Source: Roseburia sp. 831b (GTDB taxonomy: Bacteria > Bacillota > Clostridia > Lachnospirales > Lachnospiraceae). From it: DNA of 64,000 nt. The number at the start of each line of letters is the position of its first letter. The first letter of the stretch is position 1. The notes under the pieces were generated by a model that did not search any database, was not told the DNA's origin, and saw only the letters and a program-made list of their open reading frames with translations. This document shows, one piece after another, positions 41,636 to 49,690 of the stretch. The stretch is from the NCBI RefSeq assembly GCF_001940165.2, contig NZ_CP135162.1, forward strand, positions 733,501 to 797,500, read 5' to 3'. The translations under genes were made by a program, and so were the position numbers.

Positions 41636-41663
41636 TTTTAAGAGGAAAAGATAGGAGATCAAG

Positions 41664-42242
41664 ATGCGTAGAAGAAGTGGGTTAAACTTTGGCAGACAGA
41701 AGAAAAAGATTAATATACCGTTTGTAAAAGAAGTATTGACCTGGGCGACCGAGATTATTTTAATGATTTCCATTGCCGTTGTTTTTGTGTATTTTATTGG
41801 CATGAGAACAGGGGTTGTAGGCTCGTCTATGGCAGACACCTTAAAAAGTGGGGACGAGGTGTTGATCAATCGTTTTGTGTACTTGTTAAAAGATCCAAAG
41901 CCGAATGACATTGTGGTATTTTTGCCAAACGGAAATGAAAAATCTCATTACTATGTAAAAAGAGTGATTGCAGTTCCAGGTGATACGGTAAAAATTGAGA
42001 ATGGTTCGGTACTTGTGAATGGAAAACCGTTCGCAGAGAAAATTGATGCAATGTCAATTGAGGATGCAGGACTGGCATCCGAGGAAATCACATTGGATAA
42101 AGATGAGTATTTTGTGTTAGGAGATAACCGGAATAACAGTGAGGACAGCCGTTATGCGAACATCGGAAACATCAAGAAAGAATATATTGTTGGAAAAGCA
42201 TGGTTTCGCATCACATCCTGGAATGATTTCGGATTTTTATAA
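41664..42242 (+). CDS. lepB: Signal peptidase I (first copy)
   Basis: Membrane serine protease that removes signal peptides of exported proteins. The 192-residue protein has a cytoplasmic basic N-terminus, one membrane helix (about 26-46), the catalytic Ser55 in GSSMADTL, the catalytic Lys99 in YYVKRVIAVPGD, and the DEYFVLGDNRNNSEDSR box. The usual SMxPTL is SMADTL here, lacking the proline. AGGAG precedes the start. It is separated from a second lepB by rbgA. Confidence 0.93.
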   Translation: MRRRSGLNFGRQKKKINIPFVKEVLTWATEIILMISIAVVFVYFIGMRTGVVGSSMADTLKSGDEVLINRFVYLLKDPKPNDIVVFLPNGNEKSHYYVKRVIAVPGDTVKIENGSVLVNGKPFAEKIDAMSIEDAGLASEEITLDKDEYFVLGDNRNNSEDSRYANIGNIKKEYIVGKAWFRITSWNDFGFL

Positions 42243-42268
42243 AATGTTTGAAAGGAAAGAAGGTAACA

Positions 42269-43120
42269 ATGCAATTTCAGTGGTACCCGGGGCATATGAC
42301 GAAAGCAAAACGTCAGATGCAGGAAGATATAAAGTTAATTGATTTAGTGATTGAGTTAGTGGATGCGAGAATTCCACTCAGCAGCAGAAATCCGGATATT
42401 GATGAATTAGGAAAAAATAAATCACGTCTGATTCTGATGAATAAATCAGATTTATCGGATGATAAGAGAAACAAAGAATGGTCCGAGTATTTCAAAAAAT
42501 TAGGTTATTACGTTGTCTGTCTGGATTCCAGAAGTAAAAATGGAATGAAGACGGTGACGAATGTAATTGCGGAAGCATGCAAGGAAAAGACAGAGCGGGA
42601 CCGCAAGAGAGGAATCTTAAACCGTCCGGTACGTGCGATGGTAGTGGGAATCCCAAACGTTGGAAAATCAACGTTTATCAATTCCTTTGCGGGAAAAGCA
42701 TGTGCTAAAACGGGAAATAAACCGGGCGTTACAAAAGGAAAACAGTGGATTCGCCTGAATAAAAATGTAGAACTTCTGGATACCCCTGGAATTCTCTGGC
42801 CGAAATTTGAAGACCAGACCGTAGGACTTCGTCTGGCATTGATTGGTGCCATCAAGGATGAGATTTTAAATATCGATGAGCTTTCGATGGAACTCATTCG
42901 GATTTTAAAAGAATATTATCCGGGAATTTTAGCTGCACGCTATCAGGTGGAGGAAGCGGCAGAAGAAGTTGCAATTTTAGAAGAGATTGCAAAAAACAGA
43001 AAATGCATCACAAGAGGAAATGAACTTGATATGAGCAAGGCAGCAGCCCTTGTGATTGAAGAATTCAGAAGTGGTAAATTAGGAAAAATTACAATTGAGT
43101 TTCCAACGAGTGAAGCATAA
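42269..43120 (+). CDS. rbgA: Ribosome biogenesis GTPase RbgA (YlqF)
   Basis: Circularly permuted GTPase needed for late 50S assembly. The 283-residue protein starts QFQWYPGHMTKAKRQM, with permuted motif order: NKSD (G4) about residue 60, then GIPNVGKSTFINSF (G1) about residue 127, then DTPGILWPK (G3). A C-terminal ANTAR-like helical part follows. ATG 42269 follows GAAGG; the longer frame starts in the lepB gap. Placement between lepB and lepB2-rnhB resembles the Bacillus lepB-ylqF-rnhB order. Confidence 0.95.
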   Translation: MQFQWYPGHMTKAKRQMQEDIKLIDLVIELVDARIPLSSRNPDIDELGKNKSRLILMNKSDLSDDKRNKEWSEYFKKLGYYVVCLDSRSKNGMKTVTNVIAEACKEKTERDRKRGILNRPVRAMVVGIPNVGKSTFINSFAGKACAKTGNKPGVTKGKQWIRLNKNVELLDTPGILWPKFEDQTVGLRLALIGAIKDEILNIDELSMELIRILKEYYPGILAARYQVEEAAEEVAILEEIAKNRKCITRGNELDMSKAAALVIEEFRSGKLGKITIEFPTSEA

Positions 43121-43127
43121 GTTTGAA

Positions 43128-43727
43128 ATGAAAAAGCGGGATGGCGAAGACGTGGAGAAAAAAGAAAATCTGGTATTAGGAAAAAAGAAAAATCTAAGAC
43201 AGGGAATGGGTTTCTTACTGTATCTGGCGGTACTGTGTTGTCTGACCTTTGCGGTTATACATTTTGTGGGGCAAAGAACGGTGGTAATCGGGCCGTCGAT
43301 GCAGCCGACTTTGTACGAGGGTGATAACCTGATTGTGGATAAGATGACGTACCGTTTCCGCTTACCAAAACGTTTCGAAATTATCGTGTTTCCCTATCCA
43401 ACGGAAGAGGACAGACTGTTAATCAAACGTATCATTGGCTTGCCGGGAGAACGTGTCAGAATCGCAGAAGATGGAACCATCTATATCAACGGAGAAGAAC
43501 TCATAGAATCCTACGGCAAAGAGGTAATCAAAAATGCAGGGCTTGCCGCGCAGGAGATTGTACTTTCAGACGATGAGTATTTTGTGCTAGGAGATAACCG
43601 GAATGACAGTACAGACAGCAGGAGTGCAAGTGTAGGATGCATCAAACGTGAAACGATTGTGGGAAGAGCCTGGCTTCGCATTTTTCCGTTTGATAAGATA
43701 CGACTTTTAAATCCAGAGAAAGAGTAA
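43128..43727 (+). CDS. lepB: Signal peptidase I (second copy)
   Basis: A 199-residue signal peptidase with a longer basic cytoplasmic N-terminus, one helix (about 28-48), catalytic Ser57 in GPSMQPTL, Lys100 in LLIKRIIGLPGE and the DEYFVLGDNRNDSTDSR box. It keeps the canonical SMQPTL that the first copy lacks, so the two enzymes may differ in substrates. Start uncertain: ATG 43128, seven bases after the rbgA stop codon, lacks a clear site; GTG 43152 is an alternative, and the open frame to TTG 43095 would overlap rbgA. The two copies are similar in plan but not recent duplicates. Confidence 0.9.
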   Translation: MKKRDGEDVEKKENLVLGKKKNLRQGMGFLLYLAVLCCLTFAVIHFVGQRTVVIGPSMQPTLYEGDNLIVDKMTYRFRLPKRFEIIVFPYPTEEDRLLIKRIIGLPGERVRIAEDGTIYINGEELIESYGKEVIKNAGLAAQEIVLSDDEYFVLGDNRNDSTDSRSASVGCIKRETIVGRAWLRIFPFDKIRLLNPEKE

Positions 43728-43744
43728 GTAGAAGGGAGCTTAAG

Positions 43745-44503
43745 ATGGAAAAGAAAATCGGTGAAATCAAAGAGGAATTAAAGGCAGCAAACGATAATAT
43801 GCTGCCTCATTTTATAGAAGAGTATGAAAAAGATGAGCGTGCCGGTGTTGTAAAAATCGTAGAGCAGGCAAGAAAACGCTATGAAAAACTGCAGCAGGAA
43901 ATTGCCCGGATTGAGACGCTAAAAACGTACGAAAAAGAGTACGAATCTTACGGCTATGTCTGCGGAATTGATGAGGTTGGAAGAGGACCGCTTGCAGGCC
44001 CTGTTGTGGCAGGTGCTGTTATTTTGCCAAAGGACTGTGACATTTTGTATATCAATGATTCGAAAAAACTTTCTGCAAAGAAAAGGGAAGAGTTGTACGA
44101 TGTGATTATGGAAAAAGCAGTGGCGGTTGAAATTGGAATGGCAAGTCCGAAACGGATTGATGAGATTAATATTTTGCAGGCAACCTATGAGGCAATGAGA
44201 GAAGCTATAAGCAAATTGTCCGTAAAACCCGATATATTATTAAACGATGCAGTGACGATTCCGCAGGTTGACATAAAGCAGGTGCCGATTATCAAAGGAG
44301 ATGCCAAAAGTATCTCGATTGGTGCGGCAAGTATTGTAGCAAAAGTGACCAGGGATCGTCTTATGGTAGAATACGATAAACTATTACCGGAGTATGGATT
44401 TGCATCGAACAAAGGATATGGTTCGGCTGAGCACATTGAGGCATTAAAAAAGATTGGGCCATCGCCGATCCATAGAGCATCTTTTATCAAAAACTTTGTC
44501 TAA
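43745..44503 (+). CDS. rnhB: Ribonuclease HII
   Basis: Removes ribonucleotides from DNA and RNA primers. The 252-residue protein has an N-terminal helical extension (1 to about 70), then the catalytic core: GIDEVGRGPLAGPVVAGAVI with the first Asp and Glu, NDSKKLS, and DILLNDAV with the next Asp. RDRLM and GYGSAEHIEAL follow. The N-terminal extension is typical of Gram-positive RNase HII. It continues the lepB-rbgA-lepB-rnhB block. Confidence 0.95.
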   Translation: MEKKIGEIKEELKAANDNMLPHFIEEYEKDERAGVVKIVEQARKRYEKLQQEIARIETLKTYEKEYESYGYVCGIDEVGRGPLAGPVVAGAVILPKDCDILYINDSKKLSAKKREELYDVIMEKAVAVEIGMASPKRIDEINILQATYEAMREAISKLSVKPDILLNDAVTIPQVDIKQVPIIKGDAKSISIGAASIVAKVTRDRLMVEYDKLLPEYGFASNKGYGSAEHIEALKKIGPSPIHRASFIKNFV

Positions 44504-44516
44504 AGAGGGATGAGTT

Positions 44517-46313
44517 ATGCAGATTTCAGATATGTTAGGACAATATAACCGAAACGTTACAGCAGGAAGTGAGAACCTGACCGGTGTAAAAGGGGTGGAA
44601 CAGCTTGTTTCTTCCTTAAAAGAACTCAAAGTGGGAAATGTTTTTGAGGGCACCGTAAATGCGATGAAGAATGGTCAGGTGATGTTAGGCCTAAGTAACG
44701 GACAGACTATTTTGGCAAGACTGGATGGTAAGTTGAGCCTAACCGTTGGAGAGTCCATGTTCTTCCAGGTGAAGATGAACGATGGAACACAGATTGCGAT
44801 TCGTCCTTTCTCTGGAACTGGAAATGCTGCAAACCCAACACTTTTGAATGCTCTTTTTGCTGCGGGACTTCCGGCAAATGAGAAGAATTTGAACATGGTG
44901 GATGCCATGATGCGGGAACAGATGTCGATTGACAAACAAAGTTTAAATGAGATGATGAAAGCGGTTCTTTCCAATGAAAAAGTACCGGTTGCAACGATTG
45001 TTCAAATGACAAAGCTGCACCTTCCGATTTCACCGGAGATGGCAGCACAGTTTGAAAACTACCAGAACGATTCTCATGCAATCTTAAACGAGATTGATAC
45101 GATGATAGAAGATTTGCCGGGAATCTTTGAGGAGGAGACACTGTCGCAAAAACAGATTGTGAATCTAAACCATGGGCTTTTGGATGTGATTGGAAACGGG
45201 GAGATTTTACAGGAAACAGGGAGCATGGATGCCCAGGAAACGGCAAATATGGTATCACATGCAGGGCAGGAGACACCTGATGATGGCGCTATGAACTTGC
45301 AGGGAATGTCAGACAATACCTCGCAGAGTGCAGAGGAACTTACCGATGGTATTTCGAATGTGCAGGAGGAAGGCGTGCAGCTTACCTTAGGAGGACAGGA
45401 AGTTTTTGCAAAGGATACGCTGGGCAGTCTGCTAAATTCGGAACAGGCTGAGATATTGACAAGACAATTGCAGGAGATTCCAGAAGTGGCGTTAAATGGT
45501 CACCTTTTTACACAGGAGATGCAGGAGGAAGAGATTGTTCCAAAACTGAATCTGCACTTATCGGCGGCACAATTTTTAAAAGAAGTGGATGAAAATCTGA
45601 TGCAGGCGGTAAAGAGCGGAACACTTTCCACACAGGATGTGTTTGGGGAGACAGCCGATGGACCTGCCGGAAAATTATTAAGCAGTAAGACCTATGCGGC
45701 AGTTTTAAAAAATGTGTTGGAGCAGCAATGGTTATTAAAACCGGAAAACTTAAAAGAAAAGGAAAAAATCTCCGAATTGTATGAGCGCCTGGATCATCAG
45801 ATGGAAAAGATAGAACAGGTACTCAAAGAATCTGGAATTCAAAGAACTTCACTGTCAGAGACAATGAATGATATTCGAAGCAACATCGAATTTATGAATC
45901 AGATTAATCAGACCTATACTTATGTACAGATGCCATTAAAGCTTGTAAATCAGAATGCAAACGGGGAACTTTATGTATACACGAATAAAAAGAGTCTGCA
46001 TGACCCAGAATCGGAACTTAGCGCATTTTTACATTTGGAATTAGATCATCTTGGAACAACGGATGTCTCGATTAAGATGCGCCCGAAAACAAAGGAAGTC
46101 TCGACGAATTTTTATCTGGATGATGACGAGGCGTACCGTCTGATTGCACAGAATATGCCAATCTTAGAGGACCGTTTAACAAGAAAAGGGTATCATTGTA
46201 CGATGACGGTTACAAAGGGAGAGAAAGACGTTAACTTCGTGGATGATTTCTTGAAAAAAGACCAAAGGAGTGTAGGAACTCTACATCGCTATTCCTTTGA
46301 TGTGCGTGCATGA
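44517..46313 (+). CDS. ylqG: FliK-like protein (YlqG type)
   Basis: A 598-residue protein with no signal peptide. The N-terminal region (about 30-100) has a beta-rich module (VFEGTVNAMKNGQVMLGLSN), the middle is acidic and low in complexity, and the C-terminal 130 residues resemble the C-terminal domain of hook-length control protein FliK (YVQMPLKLVNQNANGELYVY, LDHLGTTDVSIKMRPKT). In Bacillus the ylqG-ylqH pair lies next to rnhB in the same order. No flagellar operon is near, so this may be an orphan paralogue with another role. Confidence 0.75.
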   Translation: MQISDMLGQYNRNVTAGSENLTGVKGVEQLVSSLKELKVGNVFEGTVNAMKNGQVMLGLSNGQTILARLDGKLSLTVGESMFFQVKMNDGTQIAIRPFSGTGNAANPTLLNALFAAGLPANEKNLNMVDAMMREQMSIDKQSLNEMMKAVLSNEKVPVATIVQMTKLHLPISPEMAAQFENYQNDSHAILNEIDTMIEDLPGIFEEETLSQKQIVNLNHGLLDVIGNGEILQETGSMDAQETANMVSHAGQETPDDGAMNLQGMSDNTSQSAEELTDGISNVQEEGVQLTLGGQEVFAKDTLGSLLNSEQAEILTRQLQEIPEVALNGHLFTQEMQEEEIVPKLNLHLSAAQFLKEVDENLMQAVKSGTLSTQDVFGETADGPAGKLLSSKTYAAVLKNVLEQQWLLKPENLKEKEKISELYERLDHQMEKIEQVLKESGIQRTSLSETMNDIRSNIEFMNQINQTYTYVQMPLKLVNQNANGELYVYTNKKSLHDPESELSAFLHLELDHLGTTDVSIKMRPKTKEVSTNFYLDDDEAYRLIAQNMPILEDRLTRKGYHCTMTVTKGEKDVNFVDDFLKKDQRSVGTLHRYSFDVRA

Positions 46314-46326
46314 CAGAGGTGGGAAA

Positions 46327-46668
46327 ATGGAAGAAGCAAAGGAATTTCGCCCTATTTTTGGCGTGAAAAATCAGGGAGAAAAAAAGGAAAAGCAAAAAAC
46401 TGCGGTAGCGATTGCCTATGAACCGGGAGATGAGGCACCAAAGATTTTAGCAACCGGAAAAGGTGCGGTCGCAGAGCGCATCATCGAGACGGCAAAAGAG
46501 AATCATGTGCCGTTTTATCAGGATGGAAAATTAGCACAGACACTGTCCAAGCTTGAGATTGGGGATGCCATTCCACCAGAACTATATGGTGTTGTTGCAG
46601 AAATTCTTGTGTTTGTGGATGATATGGATAAAATGAGGGGAAAATTGCAAGATTACAGAAGAAAATAG
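46327..46668 (+). CDS. ylqH: FlhB cytoplasmic-domain homologue (YlqH type)
   Basis: A 113-residue protein corresponding to only the cytoplasmic C-terminal domain of FlhB/YscU export-switch proteins. AVAIAYEPGDEAPKILATGKG sits where the FlhB autocleavage region begins, but the NPTH cleavage motif and the membrane domain are absent. IIETAKENHVPFYQD and LEIGDAIPPELYGVVAEIL match the rest of the fold. ATG 46327 follows GAGGTGGG. Paired with the FliK-like protein just upstream, as FliK and FlhB interact in flagella. The function of these orphans is unknown. Confidence 0.85.
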   Translation: MEEAKEFRPIFGVKNQGEKKEKQKTAVAIAYEPGDEAPKILATGKGAVAERIIETAKENHVPFYQDGKLAQTLSKLEIGDAIPPELYGVVAEILVFVDDMDKMRGKLQDYRRK

Positions 46669-46719
46669 AAAATTTTGCAGGAAATAATGCATAAAAAGGC
46701 AACGCAGGGATGGTGTTTT

Positions 46720-47091
46720 ATGGAGAAGGGGAAGAAACAAAATAATCGTACGGTTGGGGCAGCGTATGAAAAACGTGCCGGTGAGTACTTAAAGAGTCAG
46801 GGATATCATATTTTAGAATATAACTACAGATGTAGAATGGGCGAGATTGATATCGTGGCAAGAAAGGAGACGTACCTCGTCTTTGTGGAGGTCAAGTACC
46901 GCAGGCGGGACGGACAAGGGCATCCTGCGGAGGCGGTGACGCTTGCAAAACAAAAAAAGATATCAAAGGTGGCACAGTTTTACTGCCTGACGCACGGCAT
47001 TACGGAGGGAGTGCCATGCAGGTTTGATGTGGTGTCGATTTTAGGGGATGCCACCGAGCTTATCGAGAATGCATTTGAATACCGCGCATAA
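46720..47091 (+). CDS. yraN: YraN family protein (UPF0102)
   Basis: A 123-residue endonuclease-fold protein. GAAYEKRAGEYLKSQGYHIL and YRCRMGEIDIVARKETYLVFVEVKYR carry the Glu-Ile-Asp and Glu-Val-Lys of the restriction-endonuclease-like core. The biochemical role is unclear; the family is encoded next to rnhB in many bacteria, as here. ATG 46720 follows AGGGATGG; the frame is open further upstream to 46675 without a good site. Confidence 0.9.
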   Translation: MEKGKKQNNRTVGAAYEKRAGEYLKSQGYHILEYNYRCRMGEIDIVARKETYLVFVEVKYRRRDGQGHPAEAVTLAKQKKISKVAQFYCLTHGITEGVPCRFDVVSILGDATELIENAFEYRA

Positions 47092-47111
47092 GGAAATGGA
47101 GTTAAAATAGC

Positions 47112-47969
47112 ATGGAATGGATAAAAAAGAATAACGAAGAAATTTTAGTATGCAATCAGGTTGCATTGGAGGACGGAACGACGGTACCTTTGCTTTCCTA
47201 CCCATTGTTGACGGAAACAGGAATTGTGAAACACTGTTTTACGACGCGCATGGGCGGTGTGAGTAAAGGTATTTTTTCTAGCATGAATCTAAGCTTTACA
47301 CGTGGTGATGAAAAAGAGGACGTGATGGAGAATTACAAAAGGTTAGCGGAGGCACTCGGTGTATCGCTGGAAAATTTTGTGTTCACTGACCAGACCCATA
47401 CAACCAATGTGCTGAAAGTGACAGAAAAGGATGCCGGAAAAGGGATTTTAAGAGAGCGTGATTATCAGGATGTGGATGGTCTGATTACGAATGTGAAAGG
47501 GTTAGTGCTGTCTACCTTTTTTGCAGACTGTGTGCCACTTTACTTTGTGGACCCGGTACACGAGGCGATTGGAATGAGTCATTCCGGCTGGAGAGGAACA
47601 GTCCGTAGAATGGGAAAAGCGACAATCGAGGCGATGGAGCAGGCATTTGGAACGAAACCATCCGATTTAATCTGTGCAATCGGTCCATCTATCTGCCAGG
47701 ATTGTTACGAGGTCAGCGAAGATGTGGCAGAGGAATTTAAAAGTGCATTTCCTGGCTATGAGCGGGAAATTTTATTAGAGAAGGGAAATGGAAAGTACCA
47801 GCTTGATTTATGGAAGGCAAATGAGATTGTATTAGAGGAGGCAGGTGTAGAAAAGGAACACATCGCTGTCACCAATCTATGCACCTGCTGTAATCCAAAT
47901 CTGTTGTTTTCCCATCGTGCAAGTCATGGAAAAAGAGGAAACTTAGGCGGATTCCTCTGCTTAAAATAA
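47112..47969 (+). CDS. pgeF: Peptidoglycan editing factor PgeF
   Basis: A 285-residue YfiH/DUF152 protein, a copper- or zinc-binding enzyme of the multicopper-oxidase-like fold reported to remove faulty muropeptides; relatives are also annotated as polyphenol oxidase. Metal ligands are visible in FADCVPLYF, SHSGWRGTVRRMGKA and CTCC. FTTRMGGVSKG opens the core. It follows yraN by 20 bases with GGAAATGGAG as the site and looks like the last gene of the lepB-to-pgeF operon. Confidence 0.9.
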   Translation: MEWIKKNNEEILVCNQVALEDGTTVPLLSYPLLTETGIVKHCFTTRMGGVSKGIFSSMNLSFTRGDEKEDVMENYKRLAEALGVSLENFVFTDQTHTTNVLKVTEKDAGKGILRERDYQDVDGLITNVKGLVLSTFFADCVPLYFVDPVHEAIGMSHSGWRGTVRRMGKATIEAMEQAFGTKPSDLICAIGPSICQDCYEVSEDVAEEFKSAFPGYEREILLEKGNGKYQLDLWKANEIVLEEAGVEKEHIAVTNLCTCCNPNLLFSHRASHGKRGNLGGFLCLK

Positions 47970-48065
47970 AAGTGTTCTTCCCTGGGTAGAATTTCTCTGC
48001 TTAACGTAGAATTCTTTTGTTTGCGACAGAATCAGGTAGAAATTCGAACAGGAAAGCGTTATAAT
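47951..48065 (+). promoter_or_regulatory. Direct repeats and -10 box before the M42 peptidase
   Basis: ATTYCTCTGCTTAA occurs at 47951-47964 (end of pgeF) and 47991-48004, exactly 40 bases apart. GTAGAA(A)TT occurs at 47986, 48006 and 48036, spaced 20 and 30 bases, that is whole helical turns on one face. TATAAT (48060-48065) is the likely -10; the -35 is poor, which may imply an activator bound at the repeats. Confidence 0.4.
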
Positions 48066-48116
48066 AAAAAAAGGTTGTGAAAAAAATAACAATTTTCATG
48101 TAGGAGGATGTTTAGA

Positions 48117-49154
48117 ATGGATACAAAGAAATATGTATCATATATGGTAGAAGAAACAAAAAAGATTTTAGCAATTGACAGCCCATCTGGCTTTACAAAA
48201 GAAGTGGCAGAGTATGTGATGGGAGAGTATCGTAAATTAGGATATGAACCAAAGCAGACCGTAAAAGGCGGAATCTTAGTGGCACTTGGCGGAAAAAAGA
48301 AAGAAGATGCAGTTATGTTAGAAGCGCATATCGATACACTTGGTGCCATGGTGTCTGAGATTAAAGCAAACGGAAACTTAAAAGTAACACCAATCGGTGG
48401 CATGAATGCAAACAATGCAGAGGCAGAGAACTGCAGAATTCATACCAGATTCGGCAAGGTTTACGAAGGAACCTTGCAGTTAGACAACGCATCTGTTCAT
48501 GTCAATAAGGATTACAGCGATACAAAGCGTGAATTTTCCAGTATGGAAGTTGTCTTGGATGAGTTCGTAAAATCAGCAGAAGATACCGAAAAATTAGAGA
48601 TTGGTGTCGGTGATTTTGTCTGCTTTGACCCAAGAACAACAGTAACGGAAAAAGGGTTTATCAAGAGCCGTTTTTTGGATGATAAATTAAGTGTTGGAAT
48701 CTTACTTGGCTATGCAAAATATTTAAAAGAAGAAAAGGTAGAGCCGGAACGTATGGTTTATCAGCATATTACAGTTTATGAAGAGGTAGGACACGGCGGA
48801 GCAGCTTCCATTCCAGAAGGCGTGACAGAAGTGATTTCTGTGGATATGGGCTGCGTTGGCGACGGATTAAAATGTGATGAAAGACAGGTGTCCATCTGTG
48901 CAAAAGACAGCCATGGACCTTACAACTTTGATGTGGTAACAGGTCTTATTACAGCTGCAAAAGAAGAGGGATTAAACTATGCCGTTGACGTTTATCCATA
49001 TTATGGTTCTGACGCGGATGTTGCCTTAACAGCCGGATATGATGTGCGTCATGGTTTGATTGGAGCGGGCGTTTATGCTTCCCACGGATATGAGAGAAGC
49101 CACGTGGAAGGTGTTGAAAATACATTCCGCCTGTTGTGCGCTTATTTAAAATAG
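48117..49154 (+). CDS. M42 family aminopeptidase
   Basis: A 345-residue cytoplasmic metallopeptidase of the M42 (glutamyl aminopeptidase/FrvX-type) family, forming tetrahedral assemblies in relatives. Metal ligands and catalytic residues can be seen in LEAHIDTLGAMV, the bridging Asp in SRFLDDKLS, the catalytic Glu pair in YEEVGHGG, and VSVDMG, with SHGYERSHVE near the end. The start at 48117 follows AGGAGG by nine bases. A stand-alone gene, with repeats upstream that could be regulatory. Confidence 0.9.
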   Translation: MDTKKYVSYMVEETKKILAIDSPSGFTKEVAEYVMGEYRKLGYEPKQTVKGGILVALGGKKKEDAVMLEAHIDTLGAMVSEIKANGNLKVTPIGGMNANNAEAENCRIHTRFGKVYEGTLQLDNASVHVNKDYSDTKREFSSMEVVLDEFVKSAEDTEKLEIGVGDFVCFDPRTTVTEKGFIKSRFLDDKLSVGILLGYAKYLKEEKVEPERMVYQHITVYEEVGHGGAASIPEGVTEVISVDMGCVGDGLKCDERQVSICAKDSHGPYNFDVVTGLITAAKEEGLNYAVDVYPYYGSDADVALTAGYDVRHGLIGAGVYASHGYERSHVEGVENTFRLLCAYLK

Positions 49155-49206
49155 ACACAGGATGAGATATTAAGAAAATCTTTAAAATATCCTAGGATTA
49201 TCTTTA

Positions 49207-49269
49207 TTGTATGGCATAACCTTTCGTGCTATATTGACTGTATTAAAAATAATAGTACAGCTAGTACAG
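49207..49269 (+). promoter_or_regulatory. Promoter and repeat operator before the GntR-ABC operon
   Basis: TTGTAT (49207-49212), 17 bases, TATATT (49230-49235) with a TGn extension. Just past the expected start site, TAGTACAG occurs twice (49253-49260 and 49262-49269), nine bases apart, and CTGTA/TACAG (49238-49260) forms a dyad. This is where a YtrA-type repressor encoded by the first gene could autoregulate. Confidence 0.5.
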
Positions 49270-49285
49270 ACGGGAGGTTATGTGC

Positions 49286-49690
49286 TTGATACAGCTAAAT
49301 TATCGTGATTCAAAACCGATTTACGAGCAGATTAAGGACGGGATACGCCGCCTGATTGTGTCAAATTCACTGGCACCGGATGAAAAGATACCATCGGTAC
49401 GGGAATTGGCAGCATCATTGGCAATCAATCCAAACACAATACAGAAAGCCTACCATGAACTTGAGGCAGAAGGATATCTTTATTCTCTGCCGGGAAAGGG
49501 AAGTTTCGTGGCAAAAAGGAACGAGGTGCTTGATGCAAGGGAAAAAGAACTGTTATCGGAATTGGATGAAGTAGTAACGGAATTGATGTATCTATCTGTA
49601 AAACCGACAGAACTTGTGACACGCGTGGAAAATCTGGTAAAAGGAGGGGGACAACTTGATACAGGTAAACAATCTAAGAAAGAGTTTTGA
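49286..49690 (+). CDS. GntR family regulator, YtrA type
   Basis: A 134-residue regulator with the winged helix near the N-terminus (SKPIYEQIKDGIRRLIVSN, then PSVRELAASLAINPNTIQKA as the helix-turn-helix, then GYLYSLPGKGSFVA) and a short C-terminal helix pair, the small YtrA subfamily form. TTG 49286 is the likely start: GGGAGG (49272-49277) is eight bases away, while ATG 49280 is only two bases from it. YtrA proteins usually repress an ABC operon of their own, which matches the ATPase and permease genes that follow. Its 3' end overlaps the ATPase gene by 35 bases. Confidence 0.9.
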   Translation: MIQLNYRDSKPIYEQIKDGIRRLIVSNSLAPDEKIPSVRELAASLAINPNTIQKAYHELEAEGYLYSLPGKGSFVAKRNEVLDAREKELLSELDEVVTELMYLSVKPTELVTRVENLVKGGGQLDTGKQSKKEF

